A stretch of 64,000 nucleotides of DNA from Argopecten irradians (lineage: Eukaryota; Mollusca; Bivalvia; Pectinida; Pectinidae): assembly GCF_041381155.1 (NCBI RefSeq), contig NC_091137.1, forward strand, positions 24,225,655 through 24,289,654, in the 5' to 3' direction. This document shows, piece after piece, positions 45,490 through 56,999 of this stretch; position 1 is the first letter of the stretch; each line of letters begins with the position of its first letter. The notes under the pieces were generated by a model, which ran no database searches, was not told the origin of the DNA, and saw nothing but the letters and a program-made list of their open reading frames with translations. Position numbers and translations under genes: made by a program.

Positions 45490-47880
45490 GAAGTAAGCAG
45501 GAAATTAAAGAGACAATTCACTCAGGATAATTCTTTTAAATAACCACGAAGCAAACTATGGCATAAATGTATTGATCTACATTTCTTATGCAACATATAA
45601 CATAAAATATAGACAAAGTCCACTTCATTGTTTAGTATTTTAATTGAGACCGTTGTAATTACAAATCGTTGATCAATACGATAAAGCAGGTTCAATATGT
45701 ACGCTGTACGCATATCCGAGCTAAAGTCACGCACGTCAAACAAATTAACTACATAACCATTGAGGAGGTGATAAAATGATTTTTAGGCAAGATAATTCAC
45801 CTAATAAGGTAAACACGCTACTGTCAGAGTAATTTGAGCAGTTGTAGACTAAAGTTGCATTACTCTACGAGCAATGGACAGGGTTGGGCATACAAGAAGT
45901 TCGACCACAATGTGTAATGGCGCACAGCGAGAGAGTTTGAACATTTCACACGTATTTCATGACCATGGCCTTTCTTGCATATCACAGTAAAACCGACTGA
46001 TCTAATTTCCATTAGAACTGTTTTTTTTCGATATATGTACAAATTTTAGTGTTCTCTTAGACTGAAATGGCCCTTTTAAAGCAATGGGCAAAGAAATTTG
46101 CTATTGATATTACTAGTATTCAACTCGTTTATTAAATATTTATCTTGTTACATATCAAATGATTGGTTGAGATAAATAATTTTTAACGAAGTTGCCACGA
46201 GTGTGAGATCTTTCATGTTTTTAAACCGAGCGACATTTCCAAGAATCAAATCTCGACAACCGGAAAATGATAAACTGGAACAAAGTCTAGCAGTAAACGT
46301 AACCACGCAGGCCAAATAAAGCTTTATATTGGAAGACGTTACCAGAGGAGTTCGGCCTTCAGTAGCAGCATCTGAAATGGAGTATAAATCCTTTAACAGC
46401 ATTGTACTCTCAACACCTCCAGAATGCAAATTAACAAACAAGATTTCCAAGTGAACATGCAGTTGGGGTTAAAGATTAGATAGAAAATAGAATGTTATAA
46501 TCCCACACCAAATCGATACGAATGAGATACAATGTAAAACCGGCCGATTAAAAGTTGAACAGCCGCAGGTTGAAAATGAGATACATTGTATAACCGGCCG
46601 ATAAAAATTGGACGAAAAATGGCAAAGCGCAACATCTTTAAACTTACAATAATCCTAATACAGAATCCCAAAAATTGCTGGAGTCAGTAAAGACATAAAT
46701 GTCTTTGACTTGAAGGCTAACGAACAACTCAGTACTTAGTTATACAGCCATACCTGTCTATAAGGACCATCCAATGTACTACAAAAATCGGTACAAAGGG
46801 ACCATTATATTGCAATTGGGGATTTGAGAACGGCCTGTGAATGTGGTCTTATTCAACAGGTGGCCTTTTTACAGAGGTGGTCACTAGGTGTGTTTGACTA
46901 TAAATATGGTTTCAATACGACGATAGTGCTCTTTATATGCTTTATGGTGAGGTAATTTCAGCTGGGTCTTACAAAACAAAAAGTGCTGTTCATTGAGTTT
47001 GCTTTGGTGTTATTTAAGTATTTATCCCGATTAAGAGTCGTTTTATTTAGGAATTACTAATTACTAGGAATTTCATCAAAGTATGAAAAAACATATTTGT
47101 TGTCTATGAATAGTATGCATAGCCTATGCTATTATCATTTATGTTGATGAAGAAAAAGACTGGGCCCAAACAAATTCGCTAGAAGATTTCGAATGCTGCA
47201 TAAATTTCAATTGGTCGTTTTGATTAAAAAAAACCCACTAAACCTTGCTGACTTTTGTGTGGGATTAAGTTTCGCATATTAAGTGAGCGATAATCCATCG
47301 CGAATTAAAATTAATTGTCGCGAACTGCTCTGACCATTGGTAGTATAGAACCAATACTCTAAATCGCTAAACTATCTCTCCTTGAAAAACGTAAGACATG
47401 AAAACGCGAAATATGAGTTGTCGCGAAAGTAAGTTGGTTTGCATTGTGGATTGCATATTCTCTTACCAAGGACAGGAATAGCCGCAATTTTACCGGTGTG
47501 AGATACTTATATGTGGTGAAAACAAACTACACTAGATCTATGCACGTGCTGACATAGGGTAAGAGAGAAAGAATTATTCCCCCTCTTTGGGATTAGACCA
47601 GAGATCTCAACCCTCGGGATAAGATTCTTAAGCTGTAAAACACTCGACAGAGCCTCGGGTTGAAAATCTCTCGTCTCATTTGGGCCACAACTATACAACG
47701 GGAGACAACTCCATCTCTAAGCCATACTACAATGGGTTTTTTCAAGGAAAATGGAGATATTTGTATTTTTGGTTTAATGCTTCAAATGTTCACTGATAAT
47801 GTTGTGTTCACTTGGGAAATATTACACCTTCGGGTAAATAATGATTCACATCACACTACAACCGGGGCCATAACAATGGA
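45490..47880. other. Intergenic DNA with a small duplication
   Basis: Two related units, GAGATACAATGTAAAACCGGCCGATTAAA and GAGATACATTGTATAACCGGCCGATAAAA (given in part), lie at about 46521 and 46575. A - strand open frame at 46148-46450 is listed as a finding. A tRNA-B-box-like GCCTCGGGTTGAAAATCTC near 47653 may be a SINE remnant. Confidence 0.4.
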
Positions 47881-47884
47881 TATG

Positions 47885-50800
47885 GTGGAGCGGCTAAGCA
47901 TGAAAATCGTTCACATTTTGAAGAAAGCATGGAACTTTGCATATGACCTCTTTAGGACATAATGTTTAAGGGAAAAAATGAACCCCAAAAATTCACGGCC
48001 CCCGGCGGCCGCCATATCGGTTTTCAAAATGGCCGCCAAAAACCACCTTTTTTCGACCCATATTTTACGTTCCATACCAGCCGAACCCATACTTTAAACG
48101 TGTACATCCATATTGTTGAAGCTTAGGAACATTCTGGTAGCGTTAAACTTCATGGAGAAGGATCGCCATTTTGAATTTCCAACTTTGCGAGCTATATTTG
48201 TTTAAAATACATCTAATTGGCTAAGCTTACTTTAAGCAAATAAACACTTGGAATTAAAGTGAGAGTATCCATACTTTTGTAGTGTTTAATACATAAAAAA
48301 ATTTGGTATTAGTTAAATTTCAAAAATGACCGCCATTTTGAAATCCAGCATTGCCGTATAAATTCAAGTTGTTTCTCTATTTATCTGTAAAAATCAAGTT
48401 AACACTCTTAAACGTCTAGACCCATATTATTGATGCTTATTATTATTACTTAGGATCATTCTGGTAGTGTAACTTCATGTAAAAAGACGCCATTTTGTAT
48501 TTCAAGATGGCCGGCAATTTGCTTTATTTACCTATATCTGTATATAATAATAATATCACAATTGGCTTAGCTGACTTTAAGTAAATCAAAAAACCTACAA
48601 ATACAGTGAGTAGTTATATTTTGTGTCATTTGATACAAAATAATTAGATTGTTATTTTGAATTTTAAAATGGCCTCCAATCGGAAGTTCAAGATGTCCGG
48701 CAGTATTAAATTAAAGGTACATTAACGAAATTGACTGATAATTTCGGAAACATTACGTAAAAACTTGATATTTACTACACAAAGTAGACATACCATTATT
48801 CCCTGAACCTGAATAGATAAATTAAATGCAAACATTAATTTCCATAAAGCAGGTCGCTTATGATCCCCGACGTCGTCCTTATAAACACACCGTGATTAAC
48901 TTTCACTACGGTCATTAGAAAACGTTTAATCATTTCGGACAGGTAGCGGACCTTTAACTCTTTCAGAGTATAGCAGCTTTGAGAACATGCCCCACACCCT
49001 TTTTCATGCAAAAAAGGTAATTATTGTTCTAGAATCAAATTTTACACGATAGTAATACTTGTCATTCTGGAAAGAACACTCATACAAGAGCTATATCATG
49101 TAACTGGAAATAGCCTATCCTGATGGAGATCTTCTCTACATCAGCACAGTGTCCTATTGGTATACCTTACACTGTTTACAAATGCAAGATGTACCCAAAC
49201 ATTATGAAAGATACTGTGGAAACTCATTAATGTCATTTGGAAGAGAGATAGGATATCGGATAAAATGAAGAGAGCAGATGAGGTGTTTCCGAAAGATACA
49301 AATTGCATATAAAACAATAACAATTGAGGATGATCTCCTTTTTGTATGTGGAATGGAAGATCGTATTTGCTAGATGAATGCGAATCTTCATGATGGCTAA
49401 CAAATATGTTTTGGATAAAGCAAGAATACCGTCAAGGCTTCAAATGATTTATTATGACTGCAACTATTTAATGCATATGGATGATACTACATCACCATCT
49501 CTCACCACAGCAAGGGAGTATCAGGAAATATCTAAACGAAATCACTTTGGCAGCCATCAGAAATACTTTGCGTGATATAGATTTACCTTAATTGATATCA
49601 GACATACAAAAAGAAGTGCTAAATGCAAGGATATCATTTGGTTTTGTCTTCCAAAGGAGGCTTCATGGATGAGATGGTCGCACTTATATTGCATAACCAT
49701 GTTCATGCCCGACCGTCAACCACGTGGATTCAGGGGAAGACATTCTCTCTATTGTTAATATAAGATAACATGTCAGAGAAATTGTTTAGATGCAATTCTG
49801 AACGACTCCAACAACATCAGGAGACTCCACATACGGAAGGACTTCATAGCAAGGTTTTGCCGCCAAAGCATGAATATTTACCTCGTCTGATATGACCCCT
49901 TGTGGTACGTCTATCAAATTGCCAGTCGTGGCACTAGAATAAACCACAAGCAAGTCCCGAAGATAGTCATGATGACCGCTATGCCAAAGCTTTACAAATA
50001 TAAGCTGAGCCTCCGAGCTAGAACTCCCAACCTAATTGCTAACTTAGGAGATAAGCTGGTATAGAGAACAATAAGCCTTCAAAGAGAAAGTATATATGGT
50101 CATTAAAACTAAGTGAAAATTGTGTAGATGATTGACAAGACTGGAACAACATAGACAGAAAACTAACTCAGTCAGATATTGGTCATCTGGAATCTTGGTT
50201 TTGGTTGACGTCGATATATGACAAAAGATGGGAGCGATACCTGCAGGCTAATGATTGTGCCACCAGGAACTCTTGCGCGTTCTATAACCCCAGCTCCTTA
50301 AAGAAAGTATAGCTATCGCCCTGAGAAGATGCTAAGTAAATTGGCAGACATCTTGGAAAAAATGGGAAAAAATCGAAAAGGAATCGTAGCAATTAAAAGA
50401 AAATACGTTCATTACATGCGTTAAAGGTAAAGAGCGATGACAGATGTCTGTATGATCTGAAGACGGAACTAATACATACACCTGAGAAAACATAAGGTGG
50501 ATTGTGTTCTCGGACATCATAAGGTGAAATGTGTTTGTCTAGATGTGGTTATGGATGACTTGACAGTTCCATAGGAGTTACACTGTGAGAAAGGATTTGA
50601 AAGGGGGAAGACGAAGGGTTGGTAGGAGATATCAATATCCTAGAATGTAGGAATGGGTGTTCCTGTTTCCTGCATGTTCAACGTAAAAGCTATATCCAGC
50701 ATTGTAAGTAATGGAGAATGACAAGAAATCAGCTGTGGATCTATTATCAAAAACATGAGAGAAGACGCCCGATTGAACGCAGTAGAAGTGACAAGGTTTG

Positions 50801-51542
50801 GACTTGGTGTTATATACAGATAGGCAGTGATTTGGACTATCGCTGTTGACATTGCGACATTGAAGATGCTCCAGTTGATGAGTCGATAAAGCCCATGAAA
50901 AAATGATCCTCTAATGACGCCTGTAGAGTTGCAACTCGGGGGTTTATTCCAATATCATTCAGGGCATCTCATATTTATCAACATGTTAAGAGGTGTAACT
51001 TGATTTTTTGCTCGATCAGTTACAGAGTGAAATACAGAAACAATTAATTCAAACGGCCATCTTGGAATTCAAAATGGCAGTCATTTTGAAATTAAAATAA
51101 GAATCAAATCATTATGTATCAAACACTACAAAAGTATCAATACTTTCACTACATTTGCAGGTGTTTATTTGCTTAAAGTCAGCTTACCCAATTAGATTAT
51201 TTTATTCAGATATAGCTCGCAAAGTTGGCGGCCATCTTGAAATACAAAATGGCGGTCCTTCTATATGAAATTTAACACTATCAGAATGTTTCTAACTATC
51301 TATAATATGGGTTTAGACGTTTAAAGTGTGGGTCTAGCTGGTATAGAACGTGATATATGGGTCGCAGAAGGTGTTTTTTGGCGGCCATTTTGAAAACCAA
51401 CATGGCGGCCACCAGAGACCGCAGATTTTTGGGGTCCATTTTTTTCCTGAAACCTGATATCCTAAAGAATCCATATGCAACATTTCATGCTTTCTTCAAA
51501 ATTTGAACGATTTTGCCGAAAAATCGACCTTAGCCGCTCCAC
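47885..51542. mobile_element. Long-TIR DNA transposon, 3.66 kb, decayed
   Basis: The ends are inverted repeats of about 530-555 bp: left 47885-48412, right 50988-51542, both starting GTGGAGCGGCTAAG when read inwards. Shared landmarks are ATGTTGGTTTTCAAAATGGCCGCC type text, TTTGCGAGCTATAT, GACTTTAAGCAAATAAACACCT and ACTTTTGTAGTGTTT. The left arm is followed by a second, tandem copy of part of itself (48412-48720). The motif AAAATGGCCGCCATTTT recurs. The core (48.9-50.98 kb) holds broken coding sequence, for example the stop-free stretch 49900-50061. No intact transposase is present. No clear target duplication was found, so the superfamily is open. Confidence 0.85.
49900..50064 (+). pseudogene. 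Decayed ORF fragment inside the long-TIR element
   Basis: In one + frame 54 codons run without a stop (LWYVYQIASRGTRINHK.. to ..NLIANLGDKLV), then TAG. Readable fragments also occur nearby in other frames, for example around 50080-50300 (..SDIGHLESWFWLTSIYDKRW..). This is what a dead transposon gene looks like. The family cannot be named from these pieces. Confidence 0.45.
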
Positions 51543-51549
51543 TAATATG

Positions 51550-52130
51550 TAATATCAATACCAAGGACACAATACGTATACCACGGACACAACACGTATA
51601 GTGATTATATAATATGAATAATATGAATAATAATTTATCACACGATGTTTAAAATAAACAAAGACATGCAATTCAGATATGGAGGTATGGAATACGATTA
51701 ACAATACTTATACGATACAAGTGATATTACCATTACTCTGTATTGATTCAAACATATTTAAATCAACAAATGATTCAAGTTGCGAAATAATATGAAGGTA
51801 AGTTTCCTCGAATATACGTTGCTTTACAGTATTCTGTTTCTGTAACTTATCAAGTGTAGATTGTATATTCTTGTGTCTTTCTGATCGAAAGTTCCCAACA
51901 TGGATCATAACTATATACAACGAGAGGTAACTCCGTCAGAGTTATAGTCACACAGTGGTAAACATTGACTTAAGTTTTGACTTAGTGAATCATATATGAT
52001 GATTTTTGTAACGTCATCTTTGAATGGATAGTACTAAAATTAAGACAATTTTGGACTTAAGTCTATTTCATTATATTGGGCCCAGATACCATATGGCGAT
52101 TTTCCACCTAACCTAAAACACAGTTCACAT
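51550..52130. other. Intergenic DNA, no gene seen
   Basis: ACAACGAGAGGTAACTCCGTC near 51918 is a common molluscan repeat phrase, also present at about 47696. There is no gene that I can support. Confidence 0.4.
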
Positions 52131-52133
52131 AAA

Positions 52134-52376
52134 ATGTCAGTATTATGTGAGCGGGTGGGGTGTGTTGCTTGGTGTCTTCGGTGGCATGCTTCAGTAATAT
52201 AGCACTATAAAGAGGATATGAGTTCCAATATACAAAGAGACAAAACACGGATATACCGCAGTCTCTCAAAAACGCATAGCACACTTCATACACGCTACAC
52301 TACGCATACATGGGAGGCCGTTCTTACTTGACCCTGGCTGTTAAAAAGACGTTAATTTAATCAAATAAACAAACTG
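52134..52376 (+). mobile_element. Dispersed repeat family C, 3' half
   Basis: It starts AATGTCAGTATTATGTGAGC and contains GGGGTGTGTTGCTTGGTGTC and GGCATGCTTCAGTAATATAG. It ends with the shared tail CCTGGCTGTTAAAAAGACGTTAATTTAATCAAATAAACAAAC (in part). A 5'-truncated copy, as expected for LINE-driven insertion. Confidence 0.82.
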
Positions 52377-52431
52377 ACTGGATATGTCCGTAGTAATAAA
52401 GGATTTTGAAACTTGAATGTATTTTTGTTAT

Positions 52432-52632
52432 GGAGATATCACAAAGATAATCTTTTGAATTTTTTAAAATTTATTTTGGAAATAATTTTTTCTATGAAAT
52501 CATTACGCTAATATCTCAACCAATCAGAAGCGACGTCACAAACGGTGACACCATTTTTGCCTTTATGAGCCGATAAAGTAAATTTTAAAGCCAACGAAAT
52601 TGCTCGATGCAAGCAAAATTGAATTATTCCTT
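52432..52632 (+). mobile_element. Non-autonomous element family D, copy 1
   Basis: It shares an extended match with 59536-59722: AGATAATCT, CTATGAAATCATTACGC, CAACCAATCAGAAGCGACG, GACACCATTTTTGCCTTTATG and GATAAAGTAAA, then GCAAGCAAAATTGAATTAT. It carries a CCAAT motif and TGACGTCA-like text, so it could act as a portable promoter; that is inference. Confidence 0.75.
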
Positions 52633-52639
52633 ATTGAGC

Positions 52640-53490
52640 TAATAATAAGTTTTAAATATTCTAGTTCTGTCTAGCATCTTATCTTATATTCACCGCATGT
52701 AGGTATTAATATTTACAACAAACGCAAGACAGGACTTTTAATGTATATACTTATCATCTGGTGTGTATTTACAATTCCACACATTTGTACTTTACGTTTC
52801 ACTTCTAAACAAGCAAATATTGACTTCGTTATTACACCAATCATCGTTTGATGTAAATATGAAATTTTGCAACAGCTGTAAATGTTATCATTAATGAAGA
52901 TCACGGATTCACGGAAGGAATAACATTCTACTGATGCAAAACGTTTATACGTAATTTGTTTGGGGTCAGCAAATTAATTTTGCATGCAGAGTATGTACAA
53001 CGTTAACTTTACTCACATAATTTTATGAATTAATAATCCTGCTGAATATGTGGTGTGGCAGGGGTATTCAAATCCATTTAACAAGATTATGTTTATTTGT
53101 ATAAATTCCAGTCACCCAGGAATGAGTGGTGCCCAATACTTACACATTTCTTATGATAAAAAAAATCTGCTGCTATCTATACTGTCATATGCCCTCCCAC
53201 CTTTTTTTTTATCGTGTTCGTTATTACCCCGGGTTGTGCAAATTTTAGTTCCAATGACTGAATAATGCCTCTTGTTGTATTCAGTTAAGTACATATTTGT
53301 GGTTATGAGAAAGCAGTCGATGTATCAGACATTACATGTCAGTCAGTCTGACTGGACACTTTGAACCAGATGAGTTATGGTATTGTATGTTCTATTTAAG
53401 TTTCTGTGTACAAAGAAAGAAAAGACTACGTACGTTCAACATTTATTTCAAGTTCACCGTGAAATACACACGAACCATCGATACATCATC
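52640..53490. other. Intergenic DNA, no gene seen
   Basis: I see no supported exon or repeat here. Confidence 0.35.
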
Positions 53491-53494
53491 CCTA

Positions 53495-53611
53495 TTCCTA
53501 TCATCATCATCACCGCCGCCGCCGCCGCCGCCGCCGTCGTCGTCAAACTTTGTTCCTATCATCATCATCACCGCCGCCGCCGCCGCCGCCGCCGTCGTCG
53601 TCAAACTTTGT
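53495..53611. repeat. 58-bp duplication with (ATC)n(CCG)n core
   Basis: TTCCTATCATCATCATCACC, then a run of CCG triplets, then GTCGTCGTCAAACTTTG occurs twice (units start at 53495 and 53553). It is a compound triplet microsatellite that has been duplicated as a block. Open frames over it read poly-Ala, poly-Pro or poly-Arg and are by-products. Confidence 0.93.
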
Positions 53612-53639
53612 TTCCTCCTGGTGGAGATGCAATATGAAA

Positions 53640-54530
53640 TGTAAATTAAAAGAATAATTAGTAAGCCATTAGTCTTTGGTGCGAACTGTTAAATCACATA
53701 ACAATCGCAATGAACCGAGTGGAGTTCAATAGGGATGTCTTTTTGGGAGAATCATCATTGACAGGGACATCCGTCGTTTCGCCCAACAAAGTTAAAGCAG
53801 ATGCGAATAGTGCTGAAAGACAATGACCGAGTTCAGGTAGGGTTTATTGTGTCAAGGATAGCACTGGAATGACCATAGTTAGAGCAGTAGTGAACAGCAC
53901 AAAATGCATCTTGCAATATCATAAATGACTGATGCTATAACAGCCTTCACTTATGGACTTCCGATGATATGTTGAGGGAAATGTATGTATGCTTTCTGAT
54001 ACGTGCCAATAGAAGGGAAGTTGACGTAAATTACTACTGCACAGTACCCTTATAAAATTGTGTTGCTTTTAATTCCAATACACGATAATTTCCAGTATTT
54101 ACATTGGCAGTATTTGTCACCACATTCTAAGACAGGAAGTATTATACCTTTTGCGTGCGTTCTTTTATATAAGAATACCAACATTTATTGGGCTGTCCTT
54201 CTTCCATCCCTACCATATACAGCTATACAACACCAGTCGAACTGGAGAAGTTTTAAATTATGTTTTTATATACCCAGTGTGGCAGTCGTCATGAATTTCG
54301 AACCTAATCTTACTTAACACTATCACGGGATCGTTCCAAACCAGTTTCAGCCCAATATCACTCACGGAACTTAAAGAAGTAAGAAGAGATTTGAAACATG
54401 TCTTGTTCCAGAAAATTGGGATCGCAATCAAGTTACAAAATGGACACCGTACCTGCTATAGAAACGATTTTAGGCATCAATATAACAAAACTTAATAGTC
54501 TGCTTTTTCTTAACATTTCGACCAATTTTC
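53640..54530. other. Intergenic DNA, no gene seen
   Basis: I see no supported feature. Confidence 0.35.
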
Positions 54531-54537
54531 TGCTCAA

Positions 54538-54800
54538 ACTGGTCTGGGTTTTGTCCTCTAGCCGAGACACATCATAGTCTATAGAAGTGATCTTTTGTGT
54601 TTCTGCTGAGCGCTAAGTGGGACGACTGGTTTGCCTGTTGTCAGTATAATATGACCAGATGTGGTGTGCTGTTTTGTGTTTTTGGTTACATGATTCAGTG
54701 AGATAACATTTTTTAAAATATGGACACATCGTATACAGGGCATACCATCCTTACTTTACCTAACTGTTCACAGGAGATGTTAAGACTACACAAGCTAAAT
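54538..54800 (+). mobile_element. Dispersed repeat family C, decayed 3' half
   Basis: It aligns through CTGGTCTGGGTTTTGTCCTC, AGCCGAGACACATCATAGTC, GCTGAGCGCTAAGTGGGACG and GTTGTCAGTATAATATGACC. The last part (CCTTACTTTACCTAACTGTT) is a worn version of the shared tail. Confidence 0.75.
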
Positions 54801-54804
54801 TAGT

Positions 54805-55220
54805 CAAATCAGTAAATTAAGTTTTGCAGTGTCATATTGAACAAGGCCAAATGTAATGCTGCCATTAGGAACACATACTGTTCTTGCTCATTTGGTAAAA
54901 GGAAATCCTGTCTTAATATGCAATTTATCATGTTTGGTTAATCATTTATTAACCTCTTGAATAAGAGCGTAGATGGGAATTTTAGAGGCAATTTTTTGGA
55001 GTCTTTCTTCTCTTTGACAGCACCGTTAGGTTGATAAAATTATGAAGTCTTTATCGATACATTACGCTACCTTCTAGTTTGTGCAAGGTAAGTAAATGAT
55101 GTATCAAATGAGATATCTTCTGTTTGTCCGTGAATTATATCACGATAATTTTGTCTCCGATCGTGATAATTATCAAAATCATTTTCATATATTTTTCGTA
55201 AGTTTTATTTGCATATCGAC
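54805..55220. other. Intergenic DNA, no gene seen
   Basis: A small near-inverted repeat, TATCACGATAATTTTG / GATCGTGATAATTATC, lies at 55138-55174. I see nothing else. Confidence 0.4.
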
Positions 55221-55222
55221 GA

Positions 55223-55324
55223 GATATTTAACCCTACGCTTTTGACTCCAGGGTTTACTATCACTGTCATGAGGATATTTAACCCTACGCTTTAGACTCC
55301 AGGGTTTACTATCACTGTCATGAG
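55223..55324. repeat. 51-bp tandem duplication
   Basis: Two copies of GATATTTAACCCTACGCTTT, (T/A)GACTCCAGGGTTTACTATCA, CTGTCATGAG, starting at 55223 and 55274 with one mismatch. Confidence 0.93.
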
Positions 55325-55329
55325 TATAT

Positions 55330-56430
55330 TAAACCGTGTAGATCGAAGATGGTAACATTGGGATCCAAATATGGCACATACAGCGGTGCATGTATAGGAA
55401 AAAAGGGTGCGTGAAGCATACCCGAGCAAAAGGTTCGTTGAGTGTAAAACTTCCGGCGCAATGTTTGGAAGTTATGGTTTAGAACAAAATATTTAATATC
55501 TACAAACGCAGAGATGGTTTACAACATAAAGTATACGAATCATTTGTTCATCGAAGCTGTTCAACGTGGCATGTCGGTTGATACCCCATTTTTCCGTGAA
55601 ACCTATCATAACGACTTAAGCGATTCATTTTGAAATTTGAGGTACGAAAACTATGACAAAAAATAGGTCACAGTACAATACCTATATTTATATCGCGAAA
55701 TCGGCGCCGGACAAAATCTTCCCCTTTTAACTCTTTCACCTTAGAAGCTCTCCTCCATTTTGATGGCAGTTAATGGACAAAGTTAAGTTATGTTCGACAG
55801 TATTTTGTACTAATAACACAATTAAATTCATTGAAATCGAGCTTCGAATGATAACATTGGTTTATTTTTGTATTCATATCGCAGTGTGATTTATTCTAAT
55901 TTGCTTAAATGCCTACCCATTAGGTCATGGGAAACTAGGTTATGAACTAAAAATCGGAAGGCCTATAGTTGAATGGAGTACGGATTTTTTGACCCATTAA
56001 TTTAGTATATGTAGCAGAGATTCCTACGTTAAGATAACTTCATATTGTCCTAACCGAGGGGGTCGCAAAATGTTGTAAAGTCTTAGGCTTTGCATGCATT
56101 CGGTCATCTGGATATCTGAACCCTCGATCTGATAAGGGCCGTGATATCAAAATATTCATGTGCAATAATATCTTAATATTTTAGGAACGAATCGTCAGGT
56201 ATGGAATTTCTGATAGTTAGTAAGAATGGGGGTCGGTACGTCTTTCTACGAGTGATATGTTGCTGTCTCAGTGTTGTATATATAGCGCTGTACATGCTTA
56301 TTTATACAATACATTTATACAATACATGTTGTGTTTTTCTATTTCTGACGGCGGAAAATTTTACATAAAAGTAAATTCTCTATCTTGGTTACAGTCCTAG
56401 ATGTGCATATATTTGTCCTTGTACGTATAG
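55330..56430. other. Upstream DNA of the uridine phosphorylase gene
   Basis: There is no gene. A segment at 55968-56052 (GTTGAATGGAGTACGGATTT and on) has a diverged copy at 62999-63082. TATATATAGCGC at 56278-56289 resembles a TATA box but lies about 600 bp before the first coding exon. Confidence 0.4.
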
Positions 56431-56544
56431 CTCATAGATAATTGGTAACACGGTACCGGAGATCTAGAGATCACCGTACAGTACATATGGTTTCAAGGCT
56501 GTGTTCTCCTTCAGACTACGGCAGGGGTGTGTCTGTTCCGACCA

Positions 56545-56600
56545 TTTGATTGGTGGACTATCTGAGTGCATGTACACAAGAGCCGTGACGTTACCAAAAT
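56545..56600 (+). promoter_or_regulatory. Likely UPP promoter motifs
   Basis: ATTTGATTGGTGGAC (reverse CCAAT) at about 56544-56558 and GCCGTGACGTTACC (CRE-like) at about 56583-56596 lie 290-340 bp upstream of the ATG at 56884. The bases between about 56740 and the ATG are C+G-richer, as for a 5' UTR. Function is inferred from position only. Confidence 0.35.
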
Positions 56601-56883
56601 AACATCTTGATAAACGTATCCATATCAAAATGAATTACATCACATGTATATAATTCTTAGTAAATGCACCACTGCATTTATTATCATAAACTGTTCGACA
56701 CGTATTTTAAAAGTAGTATATCTCTACTTGTACTTACATACCGAATCCCGCCTGGGGCCCCACGGTTCGTTGGCTAGAATTGGAGCGTGTGTAAAATATC
56801 TGGAACCCTCCGTAAACATACCAAACACTGTTCAGCAGAGAACGAGTGAGGAACAAACCGACCCGTACTGGTCAGAGATCGCC

Positions 56884-56918
56884 ATGGATACGGTTATAGG
56901 CACTAAGACAACGGATGG
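56884..56918 (+). CDS. UPP1: Uridine phosphorylase, first coding exon
   Basis: GCCATGG at 56881-56887 is an ideal start context. Eleven codons and two bases (MDTVIGTKTTD, GG) follow, ending at a donor, GG|GTATGT, at 56919. The leftover GG joins the first base of the exon at 63213 (A) to make a Gly codon. The product then reads ..TTDG|PVRVPNPHIKSL, which fits the vertebrate pattern (a short variable head, then PVR..NP). The frame is also open upstream to 56644, but the Kozak context and the family's short head favour this ATG. The 6.3-kb intron that follows is full of repeats. The assignment rests on phase and position, so an unseen exon in between cannot be excluded. Confidence 0.7.
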
Positions 56919-56999
56919 GTATGTATAGCACCACATACTCATTGTTGTTAGAAAGTTTATACACAAAGTGGAGTTTTTGTTATTTCTGACGTAAACAAA

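Noticed and set aside
47507-47962. Possible exons next to the long-TIR element
   Set aside because: The frames run across the transposon border and a tRNA-like repeat remnant, with no family signal.
53336-53644. Open frames with poly-Ser/Pro/Ala or poly-His/Arg
   Set aside because: They are produced by the (ATC)n(CCG)n microsatellite; no gene context.
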